Shown in pieces: positions 1 through 9,707 of a stretch of DNA of 64,000 nt; positions within the stretch are counted from its first letter, which is position 1; each line of letters opens with the position of its first letter. This DNA comes from Bursaphelenchus xylophilus. Lineage: Eukaryota; Nematoda; Chromadorea; Rhabditida; Aphelenchoididae. The stretch covers positions 3,162,001 to 3,226,000 of the forward strand of contig CAJFCV020000006.1 in NCBI GenBank assembly GCA_904066235.2, written 5' to 3'. A model generated the notes under the pieces. The model made no database searches and was not told the DNA's origin. It saw only the letters and a program-made list of their open reading frames with translations. A program made the translations under genes and the position numbers.

Positions 1-75
1 TATGTTTCTCTAACTCCCGGTTTTCGCGGTGGGACCCTTCAAAAATTTGTCTCCGTTATTTTGGGTCACCCTGTA

Positions 76-1600
76 CACTGAAAGAAAAAACATCATATAT
101 TTTTGATGTTTTTCATCAGTCTATTAGATTTTGATAAAAACATCAAAAAAAGTTTTTTTGATCTTTCGTTTCATCAAAAAGAAAAAAATATGATATTTTT
201 TTTTGGACGTGGCGCGCATCAAAAATTTTTGATGCTGGGAAAATCAAATATTTCTGATGGATCATTTATCAAAAAATGATACAAATACTACTATTTACAC
301 AATTTATTCGAATAAACCGTTCGCAAAAACACCATTTCCGTGAAATGGCAGTCATAGGCAGACCTTGACCACGTCGCATTTAACACCATGGAACGGCCGT
401 TTCTTGCGCTGATCCAAGACGACGATTGAAATCGGGTTGATTGCGTCGAAGTGGAACAAGTGATTACCACCATCATTACCGTCGGGTATCCGCATCGCAC
501 GGCCTAAAAATCAAACCAACTACAATATAAATTCTCACCTGTTTGATGAATTCCGGCTTCTGATCGGACAAATACTGTCTTTCCATTGGTGGTCCAGCTT
601 CTGCACGGCCCAGCCCTACAAATAAACGATATTATTTTGACTATCATCAAACACAGTTCACCTTACCGAAAAAAACATCATTCCAACTCTTCGACTATTG
701 GTTGTTAGTACTGATGATGGAGATCGTCACGGGGTGATGAGGCCGGCCTTTGGCGGAAAAGTCGACACACGACCTGCTTTTCTTCGTAAAACATGAGACA
801 CCGAGCGCTAAATTTACATTTTAGACTCAAGATTGGACGCTTTTTTGAATATTTTGTTTGCTCACCATGGATAAGATACCAATCTCTGGACAAAATTTCA
901 GAAAATTTTCCGAATTTTCGACATTTTCCATCACGTATGCCCAAACACCAAGTACAATAAAAAAACTCACAATATAGGTCCGATTAACGCTCGATACCTC
1001 CAGTATGACTATCTTGTCGTCAAAAACGCTTTTGCGGAACTGGATAAACGTCCAGGAAGGCGGTATGTTCTTCTTCCAACATACATAAAGCTGAGGTCCA
1101 AACCAGCGATAGCGGATAAGCATAACATGTCCAGCAATATGAAAAAATTTAACCTGAATACCAAGGAATTACATAATTTGGAGTCCGAGCGTCTTCGTCA
1201 CGATCTAGAGCATCTGCTTATCATTGTCGCCCAAATAACTGATTAAAAATTAAAGAAAACAGCAACAAAACTCGCTTACCTGATCTACAATCCGACAATC
1301 ACGACCTTTTACAAGTAATCGCACAATTTATGAGGCATCTTGTCGTGTGACAACCGACTTCATAAAAAATCGACAGAGTGAAATTCGACTGATTTCTTTT
1401 TCCTTTTTCTCTGTTGTGCGTACGCACATGTGTGTCCCTCCTTTTGAGTTCAATTGGCAAATTAGAATTTGATAAACCCAAACATCAAAAAAGTTTTTTT
1501 GATGAAAACATCAAAATCTCCAACTTTTGATGTCGTGGACATCATAAATGCGTGATGTTTTATTTTGATGAATTTGAATTTGATGTTTTTTCTTTCAGTG
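76..1600. mobile_element. TA-flanked inverted-repeat DNA transposon (non-autonomous)
   Basis: The ends are inverted repeats starting CACTGAAAGAAAAAACATCA, and TA lies directly outside both ends (74-75 and 1601-1602). A TA target duplication with a CACTG start fits the Tc1/mariner group. Subterminal DNA is full of short ATCAAAAA / TTTTTGAT words in both orientations. The interior has only short ORFs and no recognisable transposase, so it is probably non-autonomous. Single copy in this window. Confidence 0.8.
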
Positions 1601-1752
1601 TATAAGGCGTTTTTCATAAAACCCGTAATTTATGCGGAATTCTTGCAAAAACTTTTAAACTGGTCCTAAGTGGCCTAAAATTAATTTTCTGTAATTTATT
1701 TTTCCCTTTTTCCAAGTTTCCGCCCTTTTATAACACGTTTTTTCTAAGCTTG

Positions 1753-2705
1753 CCCTGGCTACACGAAAAATCAAACTGCTTCATTTTTCTTTAAACTTGG
1801 AAAACTGTAGCTACGTACCATTCTAAGAAACTTTCCCGTTAACTTTTTTTCGAAATCTTACTGTACTTTGGGCTACGGTAACATGACTCGTTTTGTCATA
1901 ACTCGGGAACCAGATGTCGTAGCGAGACGGGGTCTTTACCAGTGTGTTCAGCGTGCCGAAAGATGGCTTTTTGTTAGCTACACCAAGTTTCTAGGACCCC
2001 GGGAAGTGGCAAAAAATTTGAATATTTATGCAAGAATTCAAAAATATGCAAATTTCTCGAAAATTTAACCCAAATTATGCTCATTTTTATTTCATATTTT
2101 GCACCCGTAAATGCAAGAAATTCCAAAATATGCAAATTTATGAAAATTATGTGGAAAATCTTCTATTGTGACCGATACAATGTAATAACAAAATTTACTT
2201 TCCATTCTTGCCGTTTAACAATGATTTTATACGGTTTACCCCGATTTTTTGCTCATTCATGACTGGATGCCCCAACTTCAAACAGCCCGTTCTCAGACAG
2301 CTCGGTTCGCACGTTCAAGTTTTTTACACCGTTGGAACCGCTATGACTTCTATTCTTGACATATCAGATAAAAATGAGCATAATTTGGGTTAAATTTTCG
2401 AGAAATTTGCATATTTTTGAATTCTTGCATAAATATTCAAATTTTTTGCCACTTCCCGGGGTCCTAGAAACTTGGTGTAGCTAACAAAAAGCCATCTTTC
2501 GGCACGCTGAACACACTGGTAAAGACCCCGTCTCGCTACGACATCTGGTTCCCGAGTTATGACAAAACGAGTCATGTTACCGTAGCCCAAAGTACAGTAA
2601 GATTTCGAAAAAAAGTTAACGGGAAAGTTTCTTAGAATGGTACGTAGCTACAGTTTTCCAAGTTTAAAGAAAATTGGAGCAGTTTTATTTTTCGTGTTGC
2701 CAGGG
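1753..2705. repeat. Foldback element, arms ~335 bp
   Basis: Arms 1753-2092 and 2369-2705 are nearly perfect reverse complements, separated by about 275 bp of unrelated DNA. The same 66-codon ORF can be read outward-in from both arms, which is a consequence of the palindrome and not a gene. The right arm and the DNA after it resemble, in the same order, the right arm of the foldback at 51373-54160, so the two belong to one family. Confidence 0.85.
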
Positions 2706-2765
2706 TTGTTGACCTGCGCTCGACTTTTAAAAAAATCGTGTTTTATAGCCTATTTTCTGCCATTT

Positions 2766-2831
2766 GCACCACCGGGAATCGAACCTGGGTCGCCAGATCG
2801 ATAATCTTGGCGCACAACCACTATACTATAG
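2766..2831 (-). pseudogene. tRNA-like sequence inside foldback family
   Basis: Read on the minus strand, this has a D-arm-like TATAGTATAGTGGTTG segment and a T-arm-like GGTTCGATTCCCGG segment, i.e. pol III box A and box B. The anticodon stem is one base too long and the acceptor stem does not pair, so it is a tRNA-derived relic. Equivalent sequences lie in both arms of the foldback at 51373-54160. The DNA from 2840 to about 3250 also resembles the flank of the 53.6 kb copy. Confidence 0.6.
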
Positions 2832-2839
2832 AGGTGGGA

Positions 2840-3632
2840 CCACGGAGTTTTTAACATTTTTTACATGTATCCGAAGCAGAATTTTATGCTGATTCCGAAT
2901 CTGCAATAAAATCATGATGCATTGTTGATCTAACGAAGTTATGGTCGATTTATTTATCGACCGGATTACAGTATTCCCATGTTACCGTAATTTGGCGGTG
3001 AAAAGGCCACGATTTTCAGATTCCTGGGTGTCAAAAACCTCTGCATTCCAGGTTTTATCTCTGTGGTCAGATCGCACCGGCCTCCTGAGGCTATCAAGTA
3101 TAAAAACGTATTTTGTAAAAAAATATGTCTTCCGGGCATAATTGGGCAAAAATATTTTTAGCTTTTCTTCCACAAGTCCTAGCAAACATTTTAAGGCAAA
3201 AATCTCAAAATCGATTTTTTCCTAAGACCACCGCTGGTGCCCTGACTCAAAAATCGTGTTTTAATTTTTTTGGCTTTGTGCAAAAATTATGACAAAACAT
3301 CGCCCAAAGAAAAAAAGCATTTCGGTTCAACATAAAATCGGCCGATACGAGGCGTAACACAGGCGGGGACCAAAAAAGGTTGTAAGAGATGATTACAAGG
3401 CCTGGAAAAGCCGTGAGACTCTCTGCGGAGACTTGGTGAAGACTCACAACATGACCACTTTCGCTATTGCTACATAGCTTTAGTTTTCTTGACCCCGAGC
3501 TTTGGCAACATAGAAAAAACCAAAATTTGCTCCAGAAAACAAAGACCCGTAACCTGGATATTATTGTTTTAATAGATGTAAAATGTGTACTTAAAAGAGA
3601 GTTTTTTACAGATTGAAGCTTCTCATAACAGG
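2840..3632. other. No gene; diverged repeat flank
   Basis: No convincing ORF. 2860-3000 is a diverged copy of the sequence at 53700-53840 (shared order of GCAGAATTTTA..GCTGATT, GGTCGATTTTTACCGACC-like and ATGTTACCGTAA words). 3592-3612 (TTAAAAGAGAGTTTTTTACA) recurs inverted near 5248-5268, so the satellite array that follows may sit inside an older inverted-repeat element. Confidence 0.5.
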
Positions 3633-5085
3633 GGCTCCAAAACCACCCCTTTTATTTTCCTAAATTTTTGATATGTTGTTACACATACGTCAAGGTGTTT
3701 TTGAAAGGTTTCAAAAGTTGAGACAAGTAGAATGCCAAAAAGTTATATTGACCATGGTATCTTGATATTTCTCATACCGGTTGAAGACTGCATCCTACAA
3801 AAAAAGTGTCAATTACAAAAATGTTCCTTATGGTGGAAAACGTACATTAGCAAGGTTTGCGGCTGTTCTAAACCTATTTTGAAAAAATTAAAATTTTAAT
3901 ATACGGTACCGGCTACATTCAAAGTACCATAACTCCAAAACCACCCCTTTTATTTTCGTGCATTTATGATATGTTGTTACATACATGTCAAAGTATTTTT
4001 GAGAGGTTTCAAAAGTTGAGACAAATAGAATGCCGAAAAGTTATATTGACCATGGTACCTTGGTCATTTTTCAAGTAGTCGAAGACGACATCCTACAGAA
4101 AAATTGTTAATTACAAAAATGTTCTCCATGGTCGAAAACGTATTTTGGCGAGATTTGCGGCTCTTCTACACCAATTTTAAAAAAAATTATTTTTTGATAT
4201 ACCGTCCGGGCCACAATCAAAGTACCGTAACTCCAAAACCACCCCTTTTATTTTCGCGCATTTTTGATATGTTGTTACACATATGTCAAGGTATTTTTGA
4301 AAGGTTTCAAAAGTTGAGACAAGTTGAATGCCGGAAAGTTATATTGAACATGGTATCTTGACATTTCTCAAACCGGTCGAGGGCTGCATTCTAGAACAAA
4401 ACTGTCAATTACAAAAATGTTCCCCATGGTTGAAAACGTATATTGGCAAGGTTTGCGGTTGTCCTACTCCAATTTTAGAAAAAATGAAATTTTGATATAC
4501 CGTACCGGCAGCGTTAAAAGTGCCATAACTCCAAAACCCCCCCTTTTATTTTTTTAAATTTTTGATATGTTGTTCCGTACATGTCAACGTATTTTTCTGA
4601 GGTTTCAAAAGTTGAGACAGGTAGAATGCCGAAGAGTTACATTACACATGGTATCTGGGTCATTTTCGAAGTAGGTGAAGACTACATCCTACAAAAAAAG
4701 TGTCAATTACAAAAATGTTCGCCATGGTCGAAAACGTATTTTGGCAATTTTTGCGGGTCTTCTACACCGATTTTGGAAAAAATTATTTTTTGATATACCG
4801 TACCGGCAACATTCAAAGTACCGTAACTCCAAAACCCCCCCTTTTATTTTTTTAAATTTTTGATATGTTGTTCCGTACATGTCAACGTATTTTTCTGAGG
4901 TTTCAAAAGTTGAGACAAGTTCTCTGCAAAAAAGTGACATTCAATATGGTACCTTGGTATTTTTCAAAGTAGTCGAAGGCAACATCCCACGGCAAAGTTG
5001 TCAATTATAAAAATGTGCCCCATGGTCAAAAACGTAAAACGGCGAGGTTTTGTGCCTTTACTCCTTGAGGTTTTTACATACGAAC
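3633..5085. repeat. 298-bp tandem satellite, about 4.9 units
   Basis: The landmark CTCCAAAACCACCCC (later CTCCAAAACCCCCCC) starts at 3635, 3933, 4231, 4529 and 4827, so the spacing is exactly 298 bp four times with no length change despite many substitutions. Each unit also repeats GATATGTTGTT, AGGTTTCAAAAGTTGAGACA, GAATGCCGAAAAGTTA-like and CCATGGT words. The last unit decays after about 5085. A single diverged, inverted partial unit lies at 29430-29600. Confidence 0.92.
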
Positions 5086-5435
5086 CCAATCTTTCTAAAA
5101 ATTGTACCTACCGTAACCCCCGTATACGGTAATTTCTGAAACTAAAAATTCGTGCTGACGTTCAGCTAGCATGGTACAACAACTATGCAAAATATCAAAA
5201 GATTCTGGGTCGGTCGTTTTTTCGAAATGTCCGGGCCATCCTTCGAGTTGTAAAAAACTCTCTTTTAAATCAGGTGAAAAATGGAAATCTCTCCCATGGC
5301 CTGATCAATCCTAGTGCTTCTATTATATGTATTAATTAAGCCGTCTTCTAGCCTTCCCTATACATACATAGACCGACGTATCGATGCGACCCTAAATATC
5401 ATCGACCCGAAAATTCGTAGCCCCGAAAAACCTAC
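5086..5435. other. No gene; repeat edge
   Basis: No coding signal. 5170-5268 is shared in inverted orientation with 31370-31465, directly beside the mariner fossil, so it is a dispersed repeat older than the mariner insertion. Confidence 0.5.
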
Positions 5436-5738
5436 AGTAAAAACATCCTTATAGTAAACCCCAGTTGCTGATCCAGTCCCATATTCGGTCCTAAATGCCT
5501 CCTGTATTCTCGGAATCGGGAGAATTCCGCGGGTTGTATGTGCCGGTATATGGGCATCTGGTGCAATATGGACCATTCGAAAAGCACCCGTCTTTCGGTA
5601 CCCAGAGAATGTCCGAGCCAGTGTCGAAGACGACTTTAAATTCCTGACCACCGATAGTGATTTTCCCAAAGTATTCCAAGTCATTCTTGTTGTTGAGTTG
5701 TTGCCCATAAACATCGTATAAAACGCTTGTTTTGTTGG
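5436..5738 (-). pseudogene. Aspartic protease exon fragment (first catalytic domain), divergent
   Basis: Read on the minus strand, a TTTTCAG acceptor precedes an exon with [13 protein letters not shown], then [17 protein letters not shown] (first active-site DTG), then EYGTGSATGVYYKDVF around the flap, then a GT donor at 5435. The exon is 303 nt against 305 nt in the other units. The frame breaks just after SENTGG, so it is not translatable as one exon. It is clearly more diverged from the other units than they are from each other. It lies downstream of the middle-exon fragment at 5806-6093 on the same strand, which is the wrong order for one gene, so the two belong to different units joined by rearrangement. 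Confidence 0.85.
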
Positions 5739-5805
5739 CTGAAAATGGGATTTATAATAGTCGTCTGGCAGTTTGACCTGTGGCCATGTGTCCAAACATT
5801 ATTTT

Positions 5806-6093
5806 TGCAACGTCATATCCCATGACGTTGCAACAATGCTCTTTGTCATAGTCACCGAAGGTAATATCACCTCCATCCTCACAATTACCACCGCATTTCT
5901 TCAGGTAGACCGTGAAAATTGGCTTGTCCATGAGGCCCTCTTTGACGGCCTCGTCGAAAATGTTGGTTCCCTTTTTGCCGGGGTCGGGGAAGGAGAGTCC
6001 GAGGATACCTTTGTCATCGATTGTCATCCGTTTTCCAGCGCCGAAAGTCACCTTGTTCTTGAATTTCAATTGTTTTCCGTCCTTGGTGCTGAA
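5806..6093 (-). pseudogene. Aspartic protease middle-exon fragment (unit alpha)
   Basis: On the minus strand this begins after a TTTCCAG acceptor and encodes KFKNKVTFGAGKRMTI, ILGLSFPDPGKKGTN, KPIFTVYLKKCGGNC and ITFGDYDKEHCCN, nearly identical to the middle exons at 12150-12483 and 35824-36157. Homology stops inside the exon near 5820, where a 12-bp perfect inverted repeat marks the breakpoint. The upstream DTG exon and signal exon of this unit are missing: intron sequence at 6693-6770 runs directly into the intergenic spacer. Truncated at both sides, so a pseudogene. Confidence 0.88.
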
Positions 6094-6118
6094 CTGGAAA
6101 CGGGATTTTTTGATTTTA

Positions 6119-6689
6119 CAAGGAAAGTACTTCTATGGGGTGTGGAGTTACAGGTCGAGATATATATCAAAAAATTCGCAAAAATTTTCTAATTCAGAAT
6201 ATATAAAAATTAGCTGCCTAATTTTGGTCTATCAACGAGTTTTATCAATAAATGTATTTCTCGAGGAAAAAAATCTGCGGCAACAAAAGCGCGCTCGGTC
6301 TCTTCCTTCGGAAGAGAGCGGTGTGGCCGAGTGGTTAGAGCGCTAGATTGGAAATCCGAGGGTAACGGGTTCGATTCTTTTTGCCACACTTGAACCCTTT
6401 TTTTACATTGGAACTACTTTTAAGGTGTAGTTGTAATCCAATTTGATATTTTAAGGCTTGTCAAGGCCTCAGAATTTATTTTAGCACAAAACAAAATTTT
6501 TTTATTGGTAAAAACACGGCCAAAAAGACACTTGCATGGTGTCGCGAGAAAACTTCTGAGGACAAAAACATGTCATCAGACCAAAATTAGGCAGCTAATT
6601 TTCATATATTCTGAATCAGAAAATTTTTGCGAATTTTTTGATATATATCTCGACCTGTAACTCCACACCCTATAGAAGTACTTTCCTTG
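6119..6689. mobile_element. PIF/Harbinger-like element A carrying a tRNA-Ser-like sequence
   Basis: Inverted ends of about 120 bp begin CAAGGAAAGTACTTCTAT. TTA flanks both sides (6116-6118 and 6690-6692). The uninterrupted paralogous intron at about 12500-12515 reads GATTTTAAATTGGG, so TTA is the duplicated target. A 3-bp TWA duplication is typical of PIF/Harbinger. The element is 571 bp and has no transposase. A second copy, 572 bp, lies at 38495-39066. Confidence 0.9.
6321..6389 (+). pseudogene. tRNA-Ser-like sequence (GGA anticodon position) in element A
   Basis: GTGTGGC at the start pairs perfectly with GCCACAC at the end (7-bp acceptor stem). GGCCGAGTGGTTAGAG matches the Ser/Leu-type D arm and GGGTTCGATTC matches box B. 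A 7-nt loop places GGA as anticodon, which is serine but is not normally used by eukaryotes. The anticodon and T stems pair poorly and the variable arm is short, so I treat it as a tRNA-derived passenger, not a working tRNA gene. Pol III transcription is possible because both boxes persist. Confidence 0.65.
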
Positions 6690-6692
6690 TTA

Positions 6693-6871
6693 AATTGGGC
6701 ATTTTAGGGTGTAAAAAATGAAAATGGTCATTAAGTTTTGACATTTTGACAAGTTTTTTTTGTTTAAACAGACGCTAAATTTAACCCATGTCCCCAACAG
6801 CTACAAGTCAAACTGCACGTGTGCATTTGAAATACGTACGAGCGGCGGAAATGAGTCGGTTTTTGCCATAT
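6693..6871. other. Protease intron remnant fused to intergenic spacer
   Basis: 6693-6770 matches intron 2 of the unit at 12484-12560, then the sequence switches at about 6770 to the spacer that normally lies upstream of the signal exon (compare 13587 onward). The DTG exon and signal exon between them are deleted. Confidence 0.75.
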
Positions 6872-8333
6872 AAAGCGGGAGATAAAAGATTTTCTGAAAA
6901 ATTTTTGAAATTTTTCTGTTTTTACTTTTTTTTTTAAAAAAAAGTAAATTTTGAAAAATTTCCGGAAATTTTCGATTTCGGAGAGTCAAAAAACATTCTT
7001 ACTCCGAACGACAAATTTTTGGAAAGTTGGATCAAAAATGGCTCGCCAAAAGGTCGATCCGCAAAGTTGAAACAAAAATGGCTCGCCCATTTTGGCTGGT
7101 GAGTAGGATGCCGTTTTTACTCACCTGCACGCCAATTTATTTTCTTCAAAACTATTTTTGCGAGCTGCGCCCGGGAATTCCAGATGTGTCAAATTTCTCT
7201 CTCCCGGAAGAAACGTTTTGATTTTTTTTGAAGTTGTGAATCTATTTTCTCCACGAAGATGGGCTGAAAAGTGATCAAGTAAGTTAGCATTAGCAAGAGG
7301 AGATGTACTTTTTTCGTTTGACACCAAAAATTTTCCTTTTATTTCAGAGAAAGGTACAAATTTTTTCCAATTCGTAAAGCTTCATGACCATGGATAATGT
7401 AAGTGCGCTTATCGCGTTTTTTGTTCCGTTATTGGAGTTAACAGTTCTAGGCTGGCGAGTTCTAGAGGACACCTCACTTTAGTTTTGTTATATACTCTAT
7501 CTATCAAACGCCACCAATTTCGATTTCTAGGTGTCATGTACAATATCGAAATCCGCTCAGATCTGCCGGATTTTTGCCACGAATGCGTTCTAAACTGAGG
7601 TAATAACGTAATAAGGCTCAAATAACGTTGTTACAATAACTTGAAGATAGTTTGCATAGGTTTTACTTTAGTATAACATACTTTTGGAAAGTTAGTATAG
7701 TATTTGAAATTTTTACGTCGTTATTCCTCAAAATTTATGGGGTTTCATACATGGAGAATATACATGAGAGTGGGGTCTCCTCTAAACGTTTCCCGACTTA
7801 GAATCTTGACGTCGTAGCAAAAAAGGAGATAATCTCACTTACATTATCCATGGTCATGAAGCTTTACGAATTGGAAAAATTTTGTACCTTTCTCTGAAAT
7901 AAAATGGAAATTTTTGATGTCAAATGAAAAACGTACATCTCCTCTTGCCAATGCTAACTTACTTGATCACTTTCCAGCCCATCTTCGTGGAGAACATAGC
8001 TTCACAACGTCGCACAAACGTAAAAATAATTTTTTCGGAAGAGAAAAACTTGACACATCAGGGAAAGACTTGGCATCAACCTTGCAACCTGCAGACTGCA
8101 GTGCGGGGCCAAAAAGAGGAATAAAGTAAAAACAAGCTCTGACTTTCGGCGACTCCGAGCGGGGAGTAAGATCCCGTCCTACTCCCGACCTTGAAGTCGG
8201 AAAGCCAGAAACAAAATTGACTTTCTTTTGCATTTTCCTTGAAGTAAACTGAAAATTTACTTTTTTTTTAAAAAAAAAAGTAAAAACAGAAAAATTTCAA
8301 AAATTTTTCAGAAAATCTTTTATCTCCCGCTTT
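6872..8333. mobile_element. Foldback element, AAAGCGGGAG ends, copy 1
   Basis: Ends AAAGCGGGAGATAAAAGATT are inverted. Inner arms around 7320-7400 and 7835-7925 are also inverted and meet at CCATGGATAATGTAAG. Flanks are ATAT on both sides. Paralogous spacers at 13687 and 26971 read GCCATAT followed by GAACA or GGACA with no insert, so this is a precise insertion with target duplication inside ATAT (TA or ATAT cannot be separated). No transposase. Copy 2 at 20652-22103 is almost identical, implying recent activity. Confidence 0.88.
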
Positions 8334-8577
8334 ATATGAACAAATGTTGCATACGTGGGTTGGATATCTGGGCTTGATTTAGATCACAACTTCTACGGAG
8401 GTCTGACATCAACAACTATAGAATGGGCGTCCCTGTTTGCTTTGCCAAAGCTGCGTAGGGTCTTGTGGGTCTAGTTTATTTGAACAATATTGTAAACAAC
8501 ATACAACGGATATGGTCCTTTCCAGTGTTCTTCGGGACCAACCGTTGTCCTCCTCTCTAGGCTCCTGTTTCGCAGGC
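8334..8577. other. Protease-unit intergenic spacer
   Basis: No gene. The block GCATACGTGGGTTGGATATC through GGATATGGTCC is nearly identical to 13703-13875 and 26987-27155, marking the segmental duplication that created the protease array. Confidence 0.75.
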
Positions 8578-9245
8578 TTACACTTGCGGGCAACCAGTTT
8601 GCGGGCAAATTTTTTGCGGGCAAAGTTTGGGGGGTCATATTTGCGGGCAGCTGAAACATTTGCGGGCAGCCTGGGACACTTGCGGGCAACCGACATTTGC
8701 GGGCAACCGGCATCTGAGGGTAACAGGGCTGAGGTAGAAATATTACTGCGATATTTTGGAAATTTGCCGACATTTGCGGGCAACAGGAAAAAAGAATCAC
8801 ACATATTGTATTGGAACTTTTGGAACTGTTGCCCGCAAATGTCGGAAAACTTCCAAAATATCGCCGTAATTTTTCCATCTCCACATTGTTATCCTCAAGT
8901 GCCGGTTGCCCGAAAATGTCGGCTGCCCGCAAAGTGGCTGCCCGCAAGTGTGCGCCCGCCATGTATGGAAATTATCCGGAATTTGCTTATACAAGTGGCT
9001 TGAATCCTTACAGTAAGGTTGACCAGGCATTTTTACCGTTTTTTGAAAACAAACTTCCACAAGTGGATTAATTCAATAGATTCGTGTATTTACCTGCACC
9101 GTGGAGATGTCAATGCAAAATTTTAATCATACTACGACGATTACTGTAGCAAAATTATAATCCTAATCAGCACACGTCGGCTGTCCGCAAAGTGGTTGCC
9201 CGTAAGTGTCGCGTGTTCTGCGACACTTGTGGGCAAATAATTTGT
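8578..9245. repeat. TTGCGGGCA / TGCCCGCAA motif array 1
   Basis: About eight direct copies of TTGCGGGCA occur between 8580 and 8790, each followed by a short variable stretch. After a spacer around 8791-8830 the same word appears inverted (TGCCCGCAA and variants) to 8955, with further degenerate copies at 9175-9240. The array can therefore fold back. It recurs at 13929-14545 and 27212-27745, with decayed remnants at 19880-19940 and 40745-41010. Copy number differs between the units. Spacer lengths vary and there is no cas gene. Confidence 0.8.
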
Positions 9246-9265
9246 GTGTAGCCGATATATTAGTA

Positions 9266-9438
9266 CTAGTCGCGACATAAAGTCCTGACACATTTGCACT
9301 GTGCATTTTGTTTTTCTTTCGGACCCGTCGCGGCAATTCTCCGTTTTTGCACTAGCGATATGCACTTTCGCGCGAACTTGCCACTTTTCTCGCGCGACAC
9401 CCGCGACAAAATGTGTCAGGACTTTATGTCGCGACTAG
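9266..9438. mobile_element. TA-target MITE, CTAGTCGCGACATAAAG ends, 173 bp
   Basis: Inverted ends CTAGTCGCGACATAAAGTCC are flanked by TA (9264-9265 and 9439-9440). The paralogous site at about 19958-19970 reads TATTAGTATGTCCC without the insert, confirming TA as the target duplication. The interior holds GCACTGTGCA-type palindromes. A second 173-bp copy is at 15513-15685 and a longer relative at 14959-15308. Confidence 0.9.
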
Positions 9439-9707
9439 TATGTCCCATAAGTCTTGTGTATTTCCGGGTCGTCGATTCCCGGCGGCGATGCGATTTCCAA
9501 TGCGACAGAGTGCTCATCGTTTTTCCGACAGACTGATTTGCGATGTGTATAAAAATGTGTGTAATAGTTCGAGTTGGTAACATGCAGTTTTCACACAATT
9601 CCCAGTTCTTCGTCCAACAAAAAACAAGCATTTTGTCAATGACCTTTATTAGATTTCCAATGCGACAATGCGACAAGACTAAATAATTTAGCAAAGGATT
9701 TCAATGG

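Noticed and set aside
1868..2590. Identical 66-codon ORFs on opposite strands
   Set aside because: They lie in mirror-image arms of a foldback; identity follows from the palindrome and there is no splice or family evidence.
3633..5085. ORFs of 60-85 codons in the satellite
   Set aside because: They recur only because the 298-bp unit recurs, and are interrupted differently in each unit.
6321..6389. Functional tRNA-Ser gene
   Set aside because: The anticodon and T stems pair poorly, the variable arm is too short and the GGA anticodon is not normally used in eukaryotes; kept as tRNA-like.
8409..9071. Cys/Ala/Arg/Lys-rich ORFs up to 188 codons across the GCGGGCA arrays
   Set aside because: The composition comes from the repeated motif in every frame; no start context or conserved domain.
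8578..9245. CRISPR-like spaced repeats
   Set aside because: The repeated word is only about 9 bp, spacers vary widely, orientation flips midway, and the genome is eukaryotic.
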